From contig CAYTNN010000040.1 in assembly GCA_964439135.1 (NCBI GenBank), forward strand, positions 1 through 26,764: a stretch of 26,764 bases of DNA. The letters run 5' to 3'. The notes beneath the pieces were generated by a model that was not told the DNA's origin, ran no database searches, and saw only the letters and a program-made list of their open reading frames with translations. This DNA is from JAFGPJ01 sp964439135 (GTDB taxonomy: Bacteria > Planctomycetota > Phycisphaerae > Sedimentisphaerales > Anaerobacaceae). Of this stretch, positions 16,032 to 25,009 are shown in pieces. Every line of letters starts with the position of its first letter. Position 1 is the first letter of the stretch. The translations under genes and the position numbers were made by a program.

Positions 16032-16321
16032 GTCTCGATTCCCACCACAAAGTATCAAATCGCACTTATCTTCGGTTTTAAATCGAGGGCTGTTTAATAT
16101 ACAATCACAATTCTTATGTTAGCAGCAAATAAACGGCGGTCTTTTCGATAAGACGTCCCATAAGTATTCCTGATATATGCCGAAAGGGCTAATCCGATAG
16201 AGCAAAAAATGCCTTATTTTCGCTGGCGTATTAAGTATCGAAAATGCTTTGATTTATGCCTCACAGGCGGTACAATCTCATCAATTGTTCTTGTCCGCTT
16301 ATGTGATTAGGTGATTTGGTT
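16032..16321. other. Divergent intergenic region with possible structured leader
   Basis: This stretch lies between the HTH/pseudo-receiver gene (minus) and the aminotransferase gene (plus). It holds two short hairpins: GTCTT(TTCGAT)AAGAC at 16139-16154 and GCC(GAAA)GGC at 16179-16188 followed by TAATCCGATAGAGC. It must contain both promoters. I do not match the hairpins to a known riboswitch. Confidence 0.35.
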
Positions 16322-17437
16322 ATGTGCATACATTTGTCCCGGCCGGATATCACAGACAGAGAAATCGAGGCTGTTTGTGCAGTGCTTCGCAGCCCCAATC
16401 TGTCGCTCGGTCCCAAACTCGCGGAATTCGAGCAGGCATTCTCCGGATACGTCGGCATGAAACGGGCAGTGGCTGTCAATAGCGGAACGAGCGGCTTGTT
16501 TTTATGTATGTTGGCGCTGGGGATTACGCCGGGCGACGAGGTCATTACCACGCCTTTTACTTTCGCAGCTTCGGCAACGTCGATTATGATGACCGGTGCC
16601 AGGCCGGTCTTTGTCGATATCGACCCGGTCAGCTTGAATATCGATCCGGCTAAAATTGAAGCCGGCATTACCGAAAAGACAAAAGCGATTTTGCCAGTCG
16701 AAGTCTTCGGAAATCCCGCTGGCTTCGACAGCGTTTGTGAAATCGCCCAAAAACACAATCTTCCGGTGATCGAAGATAGCTGCGAGGCGCTCGGTTCGGC
16801 GTTGAATGGAAAAAAGGTTGGGACGTTCGGCACGATGAGCGTTTTCGGCTTTTATCCAAACAAGCAAATCACCACCGGTGAAGGCGGCATGATTTTGACC
16901 GATGATGATGCTTTGGCGGACATGTGCGTATCGCTTCGCAACCAGGGAAGGGGCAAAGGCACCGACTGGCTGGCCCATGAGAGGCTGGGCTATAACTATC
17001 GTCTCAGCGACATAAATTGTGCGCTTGGAATTGTGCAGCTATCGAGAATCGACGAAATCAAGGCAAAACGCAGACAGGTCGCAGAATGGTACCGTCAAAT
17101 GCTGGCCGATGAGGATCGGCTGATTGTACCCGCCGAGCCGGCCGATTGCGATATGAGTTGGTTTGTCTTCGTTGTCCGGCTCGCAGAAAGTTTCACAATG
17201 GAGCAGCGAGACCGGATTTTACAGCAGATGCAAAGCCGGAATATTCAGGTCAGCAATTACTTTGCTCCCGTGCATCTGATGCCGTTTATTGCCGAAAAAT
17301 TTGGCCATAAGCCGGGCGATTTTCCCATTGCCGAGTCCGCGAGCGGAAGGGCAATCGCCCTGCCGTTCCATAATCATTTGACGAAAGACCAGATCGCCAT
17401 CGTCTGTACGACCTTAAAACAGCTTTTAGCTGGATAA
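16322..17437 (+). CDS. DegT/DnrJ/EryC1/StrS family sugar aminotransferase
   Basis: This 371-residue PLP-dependent enzyme transfers an amino group, usually from glutamate, to a keto sugar bound to a nucleotide (PseC/ArnB/perosamine-synthase class), making amino sugars for surface glycans. Visible hallmarks are VNSGTSGL (52-59), PFTFAASA (78-85), VFVDIDP, the PLP-ring aspartate in VIEDSCEALG (D152) and the Schiff-base lysine K181 in FGFYPNKQITTGEGG. The C-terminal part has GYNYRLSDINCALGIVQL and YFAPVHLMPF, both typical. Length is normal. The ATG at 16322 has AGGTG about 9 nt upstream and was preferred over a TTG 6 bp earlier. No sugar-nucleotide gene lies beside it, so the substrate cannot be named. 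Confidence 0.9.
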   Translation: MCIHLSRPDITDREIEAVCAVLRSPNLSLGPKLAEFEQAFSGYVGMKRAVAVNSGTSGLFLCMLALGITPGDEVITTPFTFAASATSIMMTGARPVFVDIDPVSLNIDPAKIEAGITEKTKAILPVEVFGNPAGFDSVCEIAQKHNLPVIEDSCEALGSALNGKKVGTFGTMSVFGFYPNKQITTGEGGMILTDDDALADMCVSLRNQGRGKGTDWLAHERLGYNYRLSDINCALGIVQLSRIDEIKAKRRQVAEWYRQMLADEDRLIVPAEPADCDMSWFVFVVRLAESFTMEQRDRILQQMQSRNIQVSNYFAPVHLMPFIAEKFGHKPGDFPIAESASGRAIALPFHNHLTKDQIAIVCTTLKQLLAG

Positions 17438-17569
17438 AAAGCACACTTTTAGCATTTTCCGTTTGGCATCCGTTGTTTTTCATACTATTAATTTAATAGA
17501 GACTAACACAAAAGGCCAGATGGGGGGGACCGGCCGACGAAATGGTTTCTTTAGGAAGGGAGAATCTTT

Positions 17570-17836
17570 GTGAAAGGCTGGAGAACCAAATTCATTTTCC
17601 TGCTGATCGTCTATTTTGCCGGCTTTGCAACTGCAATCTATATGTTGGCACCCGCACCCGAGGGTAGCACCGAAAAATCTTTTAACAACATCTCGTCGGC
17701 TTCGGCGTTTGATTCACAGGAGTTCGTGAAATCTTTTAATGCCGGTATGCACAAGTGCCTTGCTTTCAGTAAAGAGGCAGCCTGTCATACCGCCGAATTC
17801 ATCAAAGAAAAACTCAAGGAAATGCGCGAAACGTAA
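17570..17836 (+). CDS. Small single-helix membrane protein, unknown function
   Basis: This 88-residue protein has a short basic N-terminus (MKGWRTK), one membrane helix at about 8-27 (FIFLLIVYFAGFATAIYMLA) and a hydrophilic tail ending in an amphipathic, Lys/Glu-rich helix (TAEFIKEKLKEMRE). Two cysteines lie in the tail. The start is GTG, supported by a strong AGGAAGGGAG site about 7 nt upstream. A GGCC...GGCC inverted repeat with a run of seven G (17514-17535) lies in the leader. It resembles small membrane proteins seen in planctomycetes, but I cannot assign a role. It converges on the GGCT-amidoligase gene with a 20 bp gap. Confidence 0.72.
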   Translation: MKGWRTKFIFLLIVYFAGFATAIYMLAPAPEGSTEKSFNNISSASAFDSQEFVKSFNAGMHKCLAFSKEAACHTAEFIKEKLKEMRET

Positions 17837-17856
17837 CGCTACCGATGTGTTCGGTG

Positions 17857-19782
17857 TCATGAGAATTCCCTGAGCTGCTTATTGAACATTCGCAGTTGAA
17901 CATCGAGCGCGCTGAGGACCCAGTCGATGTAGTGCAGCGTATGGGCGGGCCGATGGTGCCCTTCCTTCATCAAGCCATCCTGCACAGTTCTTACAAACCT
18001 GCTGATCATCTGGTGGCTTATTTCCGTCGGTTCGGCTGCCCATTTCTTCAACTCTTCATATTGCCTTTGTAATCTCGAATTATTCTTTAATTGTTCGGCA
18101 GTCAAATAATCGGCGGGATTGTACGATAGCTGCAAGCCCTTCAGGCACATGATTAGCGGCTCATAATTAGCTCTTTTTTCCAGACGTATAAATTTGTACT
18201 GCTGTACGTGCGTAGTTGCCTGTGCCGGGAGTTTGTTAGCTATATCATCACCGCCCAGGTACCACCTTCGCTTACTGGTTCTGGCAAAGACAAGTTCTTC
18301 ACCGTACTCGTATTGCTTAATCTCGTCACGTCCCATCCTCGAAACCCACAGCCTGCCGGTACTCTTTCGCTCCGGACCGCCGCCGAGCGCCAGCAGACAC
18401 TTGACAAAACCGAGCGGCAGAATCTTCTGGGTGTCACGCTGGCTTTTCCGAAGTTGGAGAGACAGATGCAAACTATGTGGACGAACATCATAGAAATTGA
18501 CAATCTCATTTATCAACTGATTAAGCAGCCAGGGATCGGCTGTTGCCGGACGAGACAGTTCCCCTGCGATATTCAGTCTTCCAGGCGCAAGTTCCAAAAA
18601 GCCCCTCCGCCGGGCCTGGTCAGTTGAGCCGGAATGGTCGTCTATATATCCACCGAGTTTCCAGCCCAAAACATCCATGCGAAAATCATAGAAATATTTG
18701 AATCCGTCATATACAGGGTCAAACGCTTTTTTGATACTTCTTTGCGGCTCGACGGCCGCTGGTCCGACATTGCTCAATTCGATCTCAATTCCAAGTGGAA
18801 TCAGTCCGGGCTGAAGATTCGAACGAATTCGAGTCAGTTTTGCCTGAGCCACACGAGGATCAAACATACTTTTCGAAGCACGTACGCCGTATTTAACATA
18901 GTCAATAAGATCGTTTCTATCATAGGGCATTGTCTGGAGGCACTCGTCGACTATCAAATTAACATCGCTACGGTTTGAATTTATAATTTGCAGAGCCGCC
19001 AGCAAACTCACCGACCGGTTAAAATATCTTTCCGAGGTACGAATACGCTCAAGCTCGAAGCGGTATTCGGACTGGATTTGTTCTTCGAGCTGATTGAGCA
19101 GAACCTGCCTCACTGCCAAAGCCAGGTAATTTGCAATAAACTGCTTTGCCTTTTGATCGTCATAAAGGTGTTTTATGCTTGGCCGGGGACGGTCCAGCTC
19201 ATGTTCAAGATAATAATCACTTACGGCATCCGTATGATAATGGCTCATGACCAGGTCACGTTCAGTGGTTGCGAGCAGCTCTCGGTCGGCCCGGCGTTCC
19301 GAATCGGCGTCTACAGTTCGTTCGCCGGGACGGGTACGTCTTTTGATGAATTTCTCGATGCGTTTTCGCAGCCACAACTCGTGTATCAGGTTGACGTGGA
19401 ACCTGTCACCGAAATGTTCTTCCATCAAGTCGTGAGTAACCAGGTAGGCCTGGGCCTCGACGGAGCCGTTTGCAGTGTTGACTTGAACGGTATCTCTCTC
19501 GTAACGCTTGCCTTCATACCTGTCGATTCCAGCCATCGCCGCAGCGGGAATATCATGGATCACAAAACCTTCAATTCTCGAAGACGGCGCCGCAATAGCA
19601 TAGTAATAGACATTGTCCGGGCTGACCCTTCGGTAACGCGGCAGCAGAGCTGGTTCGGCAAAAAGGGTCTTATCGTCGATTTTAGATGCTTTTCTGGCAA
19701 AACTCAATCCGCTGACTGATTGAAATATTCTTCTGTCCCGCAGTGAGCCATAGATAAAGAGATTTACTTTTCCTTCTTTCAT
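17857..19782 (-). CDS. GGCT (gamma-glutamylcyclotransferase-like) / amidoligase-like fusion
   Basis: The protein has 641 residues and no signal or membrane helix. The N-terminal domain (about 5-130) is GGCT/AIG2-like: LFIYGSLRD (substrate loop, 8-16), EGFVIHDIP and IDRYEGKRYERDTVQV, with E90 as candidate catalytic Glu. A charged helical linker follows (130-320). The C-terminal part carries motifs in the order expected for the glutamine-synthetase-like amidoligase fold: GIEIEL (331-336), YIDDHSG (379-385), FLELAPGRL (395-403) and PHSLHLSLQL (435-444), followed by conserved-looking basic and aromatic stretches. Known biology: amidoligases join peptides or amines through ATP, and GGCT proteins cleave gamma-glutamyl bonds; they are reported as genomic neighbours. 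Inference: one protein that makes and trims a gamma-glutamyl or isopeptide link. It is the last gene of an operon with GT genes, 43 bp after the GT2 gene. The GGCT call is firm; amidoligase is moderate. Confidence 0.7.
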   Translation of the reverse strand: MKEGKVNLFIYGSLRDRRIFQSVSGLSFARKASKIDDKTLFAEPALLPRYRRVSPDNVYYYAIAAPSSRIEGFVIHDIPAAAMAGIDRYEGKRYERDTVQVNTANGSVEAQAYLVTHDLMEEHFGDRFHVNLIHELWLRKRIEKFIKRRTRPGERTVDADSERRADRELLATTERDLVMSHYHTDAVSDYYLEHELDRPRPSIKHLYDDQKAKQFIANYLALAVRQVLLNQLEEQIQSEYRFELERIRTSERYFNRSVSLLAALQIINSNRSDVNLIVDECLQTMPYDRNDLIDYVKYGVRASKSMFDPRVAQAKLTRIRSNLQPGLIPLGIEIELSNVGPAAVEPQRSIKKAFDPVYDGFKYFYDFRMDVLGWKLGGYIDDHSGSTDQARRRGFLELAPGRLNIAGELSRPATADPWLLNQLINEIVNFYDVRPHSLHLSLQLRKSQRDTQKILPLGFVKCLLALGGGPERKSTGRLWVSRMGRDEIKQYEYGEELVFARTSKRRWYLGGDDIANKLPAQATTHVQQYKFIRLEKRANYEPLIMCLKGLQLSYNPADYLTAEQLKNNSRLQRQYEELKKWAAEPTEISHQMISRFVRTVQDGLMKEGHHRPAHTLHYIDWVLSALDVQLRMFNKQLREFS

Positions 19783-19825
19783 ACTGAGTATATCGCATTC
19801 CGAATATCATATTTAGATGTAGCTA

Positions 19826-20521
19826 TCAATTGCCGCTCCGGATTCGCCTTTGCAGCTTAAAGAGCTCTTTGAAAGCACGCAGAATCACTCGTAAACTCGC
19901 GCCGGACTGTTCGCCGGACGTCCGAGGATAATGATGCACACCTTTTTGTGTTATACGGTACCCCTTGCGTGCGGCCCGCGCCAGTATCTCGGCGTCGATC
20001 AAAGCACCGGTACTCGACAACTCGATTTTGTTGAAAATCTCCCTTTTATATAATTTGAAAGCACAGTCGATGTCACGGACTTTAAGACCGAACATCAGGC
20101 AGACCAGCATGGTCCAGCACCAGCCGTTGATTTTGCGGATGAACGAGTCCTGGCGATTCAGCCGGTAGCAACTGACAATATCGTATCGCTCCATAAGGGC
20201 AAGCAGCGGCGGCATTTCGTTAATATCGAATTGGCCGTCGCCATCGGTGTAAAAGACCAGCTCTTTTGTTGCCGCATTGAAACCGGATTGCAGCGCAGCT
20301 CCGTAACCAAGATTACCTTCATGATGCACCACTTTTACCCTGCCGTCCCGCCCTGCAATCTCGTCGGCGATTCGCCCGGTGCCGTCAGAACTGCCGTCGT
20401 CAACTATAATTGCTTCAAAATCAGCGTTGAGCTTTTGCATGACCTCAAGTGCCTTTTCAACGGTCCTGCCAACATTTTCCTGCTCATTATAACAGGGGAA
20501 AAAAACGCTGATTGAAACCAT
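19826..20521 (-). CDS. Family 2 glycosyltransferase (DPM1/polyprenyl-phosphate type)
   Basis: This 231-residue soluble GT-A enzyme starts with VSISVFFPCYNEQENVGRTV. It has the nucleotide-binding IIVDDGSSDGT, the metal-binding DGDGQFD (DxD), and a region ending in DIDCAFKLYKREIF and HHYPRTSGEQSG. This set is typical of enzymes that move a sugar from UDP or GDP onto polyprenyl phosphate at the inner membrane face. It has no C-terminal membrane helices, unlike many bacterial relatives. The ATG sits in a TAATG overlap with the stop of the 1024-residue membrane protein gene, and AGAGG lies just upstream, so translation is coupled. The GT-C-like partner would be the natural user of the lipid-linked sugar. 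Other GT2 roles cannot be excluded. Confidence 0.88.
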   Translation of the reverse strand: MVSISVFFPCYNEQENVGRTVEKALEVMQKLNADFEAIIVDDGSSDGTGRIADEIAGRDGRVKVVHHEGNLGYGAALQSGFNAATKELVFYTDGDGQFDINEMPPLLALMERYDIVSCYRLNRQDSFIRKINGWCWTMLVCLMFGLKVRDIDCAFKLYKREIFNKIELSSTGALIDAEILARAARKGYRITQKGVHHYPRTSGEQSGASLRVILRAFKELFKLQRRIRSGN

Positions 20522-23500
20522 TACCACCTCTTGCTTTGATGTATCCTCGTTAATTCATCTAAATATTCAATCTCCTTACCGGCATAAAAATTCACAAGTT
20601 CTGTGTTTCTCCGCGACTGGGCGAGTTTCTTCAGATGGTAGCACGCTAATCGCACAGCTTCAACTTTATGCCGGTAACCATCCTGCTTAGACCAAACATC
20701 TTTTTCTTCTATAAACTCGTTGAAATAATCCGAGCAAAACTGATTGACCGTGGGGTTTAGTTCGGCAAAGTTCGTGGCCATAAGGAGTATTTCAAGAATG
20801 GTGGTCGGCATCGGATTTAGTTTAAAGGCCGTTATAGCAAAATCAAGAGCCTTCTTTTTTTCCTCTATGCCGGGACGATAATAAAACCAGCTATGGGCGC
20901 GAATCAGGTTTTTGTGATAATCATCAGGATAGATGGTTGTTCCTTTAAATATGCCTTCGAAAAGTTCCTTGCCCCGCGGAGTTCTTATGTCAACATACAA
21001 CTTTTGCCTGTTATTGAAAAACACGATCGGCCAGTTGGGATTCTGTTCAAATCCTTTTATCGTATGATAAGAATTTGCCTGGTCGGGATCATTGTATACG
21101 GCAGAGGGCATTAAGACGACCCAGACATTACGTTTTTCAAGCTCATCGCTAAAGGATTGCCCGATTTTGACATAATCGTCCTGTGTCAAATTCTGTCCCA
21201 TATTCTTTCCCGACATTCTGGCTCTCATTTGGGCGGCCTGCATAATCTCAAATCCGGTCGAACCGGGGAGCCCGCCGGACATAATATACGTCCAGATATC
21301 AAAGGTGTCGCGGTTATATGCCGCTTGTGCCCTGCCGTCCATGAATAACTGCAGAGGGGTTCGGCCGGTTTTCGGGTCGGGTTCCTGGCCCCAGGCGATG
21401 AAGCCGCCCTCCGTCCAGTAGTTAAACATTTTCCCTTCCAGCTTGTTATCTTTGATGAACTTCAGGGCGTAGAAAGGCTTGGCGTCCGAGGCGGTCATTC
21501 GCATGAAAACAGAACTCAGTTTCGGATCCGAAGGCCACGGATCGAGATAAACAAGCTTGAACTTAAGCCCCCACCACGTACCGAAAAACAGGACTGCCAA
21601 AGCACCGGCAACGGTAAATGATAATTGCAGCCAGCGCGGCATGGGAGAAACAGTAAGTCGGTTTTTAGCATAGAAGTTTCGACTCGCCGAAACTCCGCGA
21701 ATTATCTGGTCGATAAACATCGCCACAACGGGGCACGCTGCTATCCCGGCTATCGGTATGAACCTTCGGGAACTGATGGCCATATAAATGGTAAGGGCCA
21801 CAATGGTGATTAACGCCAAATCAATCCGGGGTAATTCATAAGTCTCGCCTTCCAGCTTCTGATTTGACTCGTCTTGCGCCCTGCCGAGGACTTCTCTCAA
21901 ATACGGAAATCCAATCCAGAAAATAATCGAAACCATGTTCAGAATAAAAAGCGTGTCGAATAATCGCAGATAGCTTAATCCGACGTTACGTTCGTACACA
22001 GGGCGCCATATTCGTCGCAGGTCAAGGAATTGCCCCACGTTCCATACCGGCGATTCAAACTTGAACGGATTGAAGATAACCGTCATCAGCAGCAGGGAAA
22101 CAAGGGCCGCAAGGGTTACGAAGGCAATATTCTCAGGCTTGTATTTTGCCGGTTTGGAAAACAGCGAGGCAAGGATATGCAGCACGACATAGACGGGAAG
22201 GATAACGAAAGGATAGAAATATCTGCCGTTATAACCGGCGGCCCCATTGCCGGACCATAAGGCCAGCAGGGTCAATAGAACCGCCAAATATATGAAATGA
22301 ACATTTTTGTAAATACTCACCAAAATAATAGCAACAAAGACCGCACACCAGAAGAAGCTGACGAAATCAAGCTCAAGAAGCGAAAAACTGACGAATGTCA
22401 CCCAGCAGACCAGCACGGTTGCCGCGTAGCCAAAGATTGTCGACAACTTTATGTACAACTTTTTCTGGGCCTCAAGCTCATTCCTGGGCGCTTTCAGTAA
22501 TCTCGGCCTGAGAATGCGGGAAAACAGCCAGAGGATCAATAAGCCGATGCCGAGAATATACAGCACTAAAAACGGAAAACCCGTACCGACACGGTTGGAC
22601 CAGTCGAAAGCGGATCTCCATTCGTGAATGTCACGCCACCGCTCGGCATGTTTACTGAAACTAATGACGAATGTATGAGTGAGGTTCGTCAAATGGAACG
22701 GGTTGAACACAATAGTCGCTATAAAAGCGACGAAACCCGCGGCCATGGTGTGGTAGATGCCTTTTCGCCCGATGGAGGTAAACCTTTTTTTGGAAATGCA
22801 CGTTAGGAGGTTAAGACCCACGAACGGAACCAGCATAATAAAGACGTAGATGTATCCGCCGTGGACATTGCACCAGAAAACGGCCAACGGGACGATTAGC
22901 CATATATAAAGTATGTTTCGATACGTGGCCAGCACCAGTATGAGTAGAAAGACTGCTACCAGCATATTTGAGAAACCCGCCGGGCGGACATCGAGAAACG
23001 AACGCCCGATGAACATCGCAAAGCAGGAAAATACGGCACAAAGCGCGGGATTAGCCCCCAGCAGCCGGCCCGTGTAATAGACACAAATCACGGTCAATAT
23101 GTAAATGGCGAACTTCCAGTAGACCAGTGCATTCGATGAGAAACTCATGCCGTCCGCGTAGGATGATTTGGGCACCAGCAGGTAGAAGATTTCGTGCGTC
23201 AGCCAGTTTTGATTGATCCAGCCGGTAGGATGCACGGCCTTAAGCGTCTTGAGGCCGACTTTGCCCGCAATCCACCTGGCCCAACCGGGCCAGGTTCGAA
23301 TCTCTTGCTCCGTAGGCCCGGCCTTGTGCGAGTTCGCGCTGAACGGCTCGACGGTATCTACGCCGTGATTGACAAAATGCCGCCCGCAGGCCATCGCAAC
23401 CCACGTGTCGCCGGCGGCAACCATGTGCGTGCAGGCATGAACGGTAAAAATCAGCATTGCCATCCAGCCGATGATAATGGGCCATCCGGACAACGCCCTG

Positions 23501-23595
23501 TGTCTGACCGCTTGTATTGCCTGTTCAGAAACTATCGAATCTTCCACTCTCGGAGTCGAGATGCTGCGTTTCTTACTCTTTACTGACTTAGCCAT
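20521..23595 (-). CDS. Large GT-C-like membrane protein (putative glycosyltransferase)
   Basis: This 1024-residue protein has a basic N-terminal tail, then a first membrane helix (about 39-58) followed by AAGDTWVAMACGRHFVNHG with D63, the spot of the catalytic acid in GT-C enzymes. Roughly twelve or more further helices extend to about residue 670. The C-terminal third is soluble: FNYWTEGGFIAWGQEPDP and FMDGRAQAAYN, then helical stretches with a TPR-like look (about 900-1000). It is probably a polyprenyl-phosphate-sugar-dependent transferase acting on the periplasmic face; acceptor unknown. It is much longer than typical GT39 members. The ATG at 23595 overlaps the end of the upstream aminotransferase gene by 16 bp, and its stop overlaps the start of the GT2 gene, so all three are coupled. 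Confidence 0.75.
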   Translation of the reverse strand: MAKSVKSKKRSISTPRVEDSIVSEQAIQAVRHRALSGWPIIIGWMAMLIFTVHACTHMVAAGDTWVAMACGRHFVNHGVDTVEPFSANSHKAGPTEQEIRTWPGWARWIAGKVGLKTLKAVHPTGWINQNWLTHEIFYLLVPKSSYADGMSFSSNALVYWKFAIYILTVICVYYTGRLLGANPALCAVFSCFAMFIGRSFLDVRPAGFSNMLVAVFLLILVLATYRNILYIWLIVPLAVFWCNVHGGYIYVFIMLVPFVGLNLLTCISKKRFTSIGRKGIYHTMAAGFVAFIATIVFNPFHLTNLTHTFVISFSKHAERWRDIHEWRSAFDWSNRVGTGFPFLVLYILGIGLLILWLFSRILRPRLLKAPRNELEAQKKLYIKLSTIFGYAATVLVCWVTFVSFSLLELDFVSFFWCAVFVAIILVSIYKNVHFIYLAVLLTLLALWSGNGAAGYNGRYFYPFVILPVYVVLHILASLFSKPAKYKPENIAFVTLAALVSLLLMTVIFNPFKFESPVWNVGQFLDLRRIWRPVYERNVGLSYLRLFDTLFILNMVSIIFWIGFPYLREVLGRAQDESNQKLEGETYELPRIDLALITIVALTIYMAISSRRFIPIAGIAACPVVAMFIDQIIRGVSASRNFYAKNRLTVSPMPRWLQLSFTVAGALAVLFFGTWWGLKFKLVYLDPWPSDPKLSSVFMRMTASDAKPFYALKFIKDNKLEGKMFNYWTEGGFIAWGQEPDPKTGRTPLQLFMDGRAQAAYNRDTFDIWTYIMSGGLPGSTGFEIMQAAQMRARMSGKNMGQNLTQDDYVKIGQSFSDELEKRNVWVVLMPSAVYNDPDQANSYHTIKGFEQNPNWPIVFFNNRQKLYVDIRTPRGKELFEGIFKGTTIYPDDYHKNLIRAHSWFYYRPGIEEKKKALDFAITAFKLNPMPTTILEILLMATNFAELNPTVNQFCSDYFNEFIEEKDVWSKQDGYRHKVEAVRLACYHLKKLAQSRRNTELVNFYAGKEIEYLDELTRIHQSKRW

Positions 23596-24770
23596 TCTTG
23601 AAGTCTGTCTAATCCTTTTGTAATCTGCTCGAGCGAACAGGCAAAACTCAAACGCACATTTTTATCACAGCCAAACGGCAAACCCGGAACCAGGGCCACA
23701 TTGGCCTGTTCCAGCAGGGCTTTGGCGAAATCCATACTGCCGGTAATCTTCGCACCATTAATATTTCGGCCATAATGAGCGGAAACATCAGGGAAACAGT
23801 AAAAAGCGCCGGTTGCCTCGGGGCATTCCACGCCTTCGATGCCGTTTAGCCGCTCGGACATATATTTGCCGCGACGCTCGAATTCGGCCCTCATGTGCTC
23901 GATAGCCGCCGCAGAGGGCTCGCCCAGGGCCGCAATCGCCGCATACTGGCAGAAAGTAACAGCATTAGAGGTCATGTGGTCCTGCAGACGCCCCATCGCC
24001 TTGATGACTTCCAGCGGCCCCGCCGTATATCCGAGCCGCCAGCCGGTCATGGAGTAAGTCTTGCTGAAACCGTTCAGAGTCAGCGTTCTTTTGAAAGCAT
24101 CCTCGCTCAATGAAGCAAAGCTCACGAACTTCGTATCGCCGTAGATGAGCTTTTCATAAATCTCATCCGAAATAACCATTACATTTGTCCCTTCGAGAAC
24201 CTTCGCGATGGCTTTGAGCTCATCCGGCGTATAGGTAAAGCCGCCAGGATTGTTAGGCGAGTTGATCAGCAGCATGGCGGTTTTTTTCGTAATCGCCGCT
24301 TCCAACTGCTCCGGCGTGATTTTGTAACCCGTGCTCTTGTCGGTTTCGATAATCTTTGCCTTGGCGCCGGCAAGCTTGATCGTCTCCGGATACGTCACCC
24401 AGTACGGCGTGGGCAGAATCACCTCATCACCCGGGTCCAGCACCGCCTGCATCGCTTCGTAAACCGAGTGCTTGCCGCCGATGTTGACGATGATCTGCTC
24501 TGCGGTGTAGTCCAGCCCATTTTCCTTTCGCAGCTTCTCGGCGATGGCAGCCCGCAACTCGACAATACCGCGCCCGGCTGTATATTTCGTCTGGCCCGCC
24601 TTGAGCGACTTAATAGCAGCTTCTTTGACATATTCGGGCGTATCGAAATCCGGCGCTCCGGCTCCGAAACCGATGACATCAACACCTTGGGCTTTTAACT
24701 CCTGCGCCCGTGCAGTTACAGCGATTGTCGCCGAGGCCGGCACATCCTGGGCTCGTTTGCTGACTTTCAT
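23580..24770 (-). CDS. Class I PLP-dependent aminotransferase (aspartate aminotransferase-like)
   Basis: This 396-residue cytoplasmic enzyme matches fold-type I aspartate aminotransferases of the AspC/AspB subgroup. It has FGAGAPDFDTPEYVKEAA, KYTAGRGIVELRAAI, the NIGGKHSVYEAM turn, PTPYWVTYPE, LINSPNNPGG (169-178), VISDEIYEKLIYG and the Schiff-base lysine K237 in NGFSKTYSMTGWRLGY. It would interconvert aspartate and oxaloacetate with glutamate and 2-oxoglutarate, though some relatives use aromatic amino acids or prephenate. An AAAGGAAG site lies directly before the ATG. It is the first gene of the minus-strand operon with the GT-C-like, GT2 and GGCT-amidoligase genes. Its link to them may be supply of an amino acid, but it could also be plain housekeeping. 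Confidence 0.93.
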   Translation of the reverse strand: MKVSKRAQDVPASATIAVTARAQELKAQGVDVIGFGAGAPDFDTPEYVKEAAIKSLKAGQTKYTAGRGIVELRAAIAEKLRKENGLDYTAEQIIVNIGGKHSVYEAMQAVLDPGDEVILPTPYWVTYPETIKLAGAKAKIIETDKSTGYKITPEQLEAAITKKTAMLLINSPNNPGGFTYTPDELKAIAKVLEGTNVMVISDEIYEKLIYGDTKFVSFASLSEDAFKRTLTLNGFSKTYSMTGWRLGYTAGPLEVIKAMGRLQDHMTSNAVTFCQYAAIAALGEPSAAAIEHMRAEFERRGKYMSERLNGIEGVECPEATGAFYCFPDVSAHYGRNINGAKITGSMDFAKALLEQANVALVPGLPFGCDKNVRLSFACSLEQITKGLDRLQEWLSQ

Positions 24771-24954
24771 CTTCCTTTATACCTTTCAAATCCTAATCTT
24801 CTTTTTACATGAACAACCGCGTTATTAAAAACGAAACCGCCAAGCGAGTCAAGAAAATTGACTGAACATTGATTCTTAATACTCGATACCGGGATGTTTC
24901 CGAACTTCATCCACAAAATCCTTGATCATAAGCACGGCAAGTGATAGAATTAAA

Positions 24955-24966
24955 GTGTTATAAAGT
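24955..24966 (+). repeat. 12-nt direct repeat, copy 1
   Basis: GTGTTATAAAGT, identical to a second copy 76 bp downstream at 25031. The core TTATAA resembles a -10 box, so the copies could be two promoters or two regulator sites. Confidence 0.5.
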
Positions 24967-25009
24967 AGGACGCAACCCTAATTGGTTTTGAAAAATGCAG
25001 ATTATTTTC

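Noticed and set aside
17514..17535. GGCC...GGCC inverted repeat with seven G
   Set aside because: Only a 4-bp stem; not enough to claim a riboswitch or operator.
18988..19719. A 243-residue plus-strand open frame
   Set aside because: It lies wholly opposite the GGCT-amidoligase gene, has no ribosome site and no recognisable domain.
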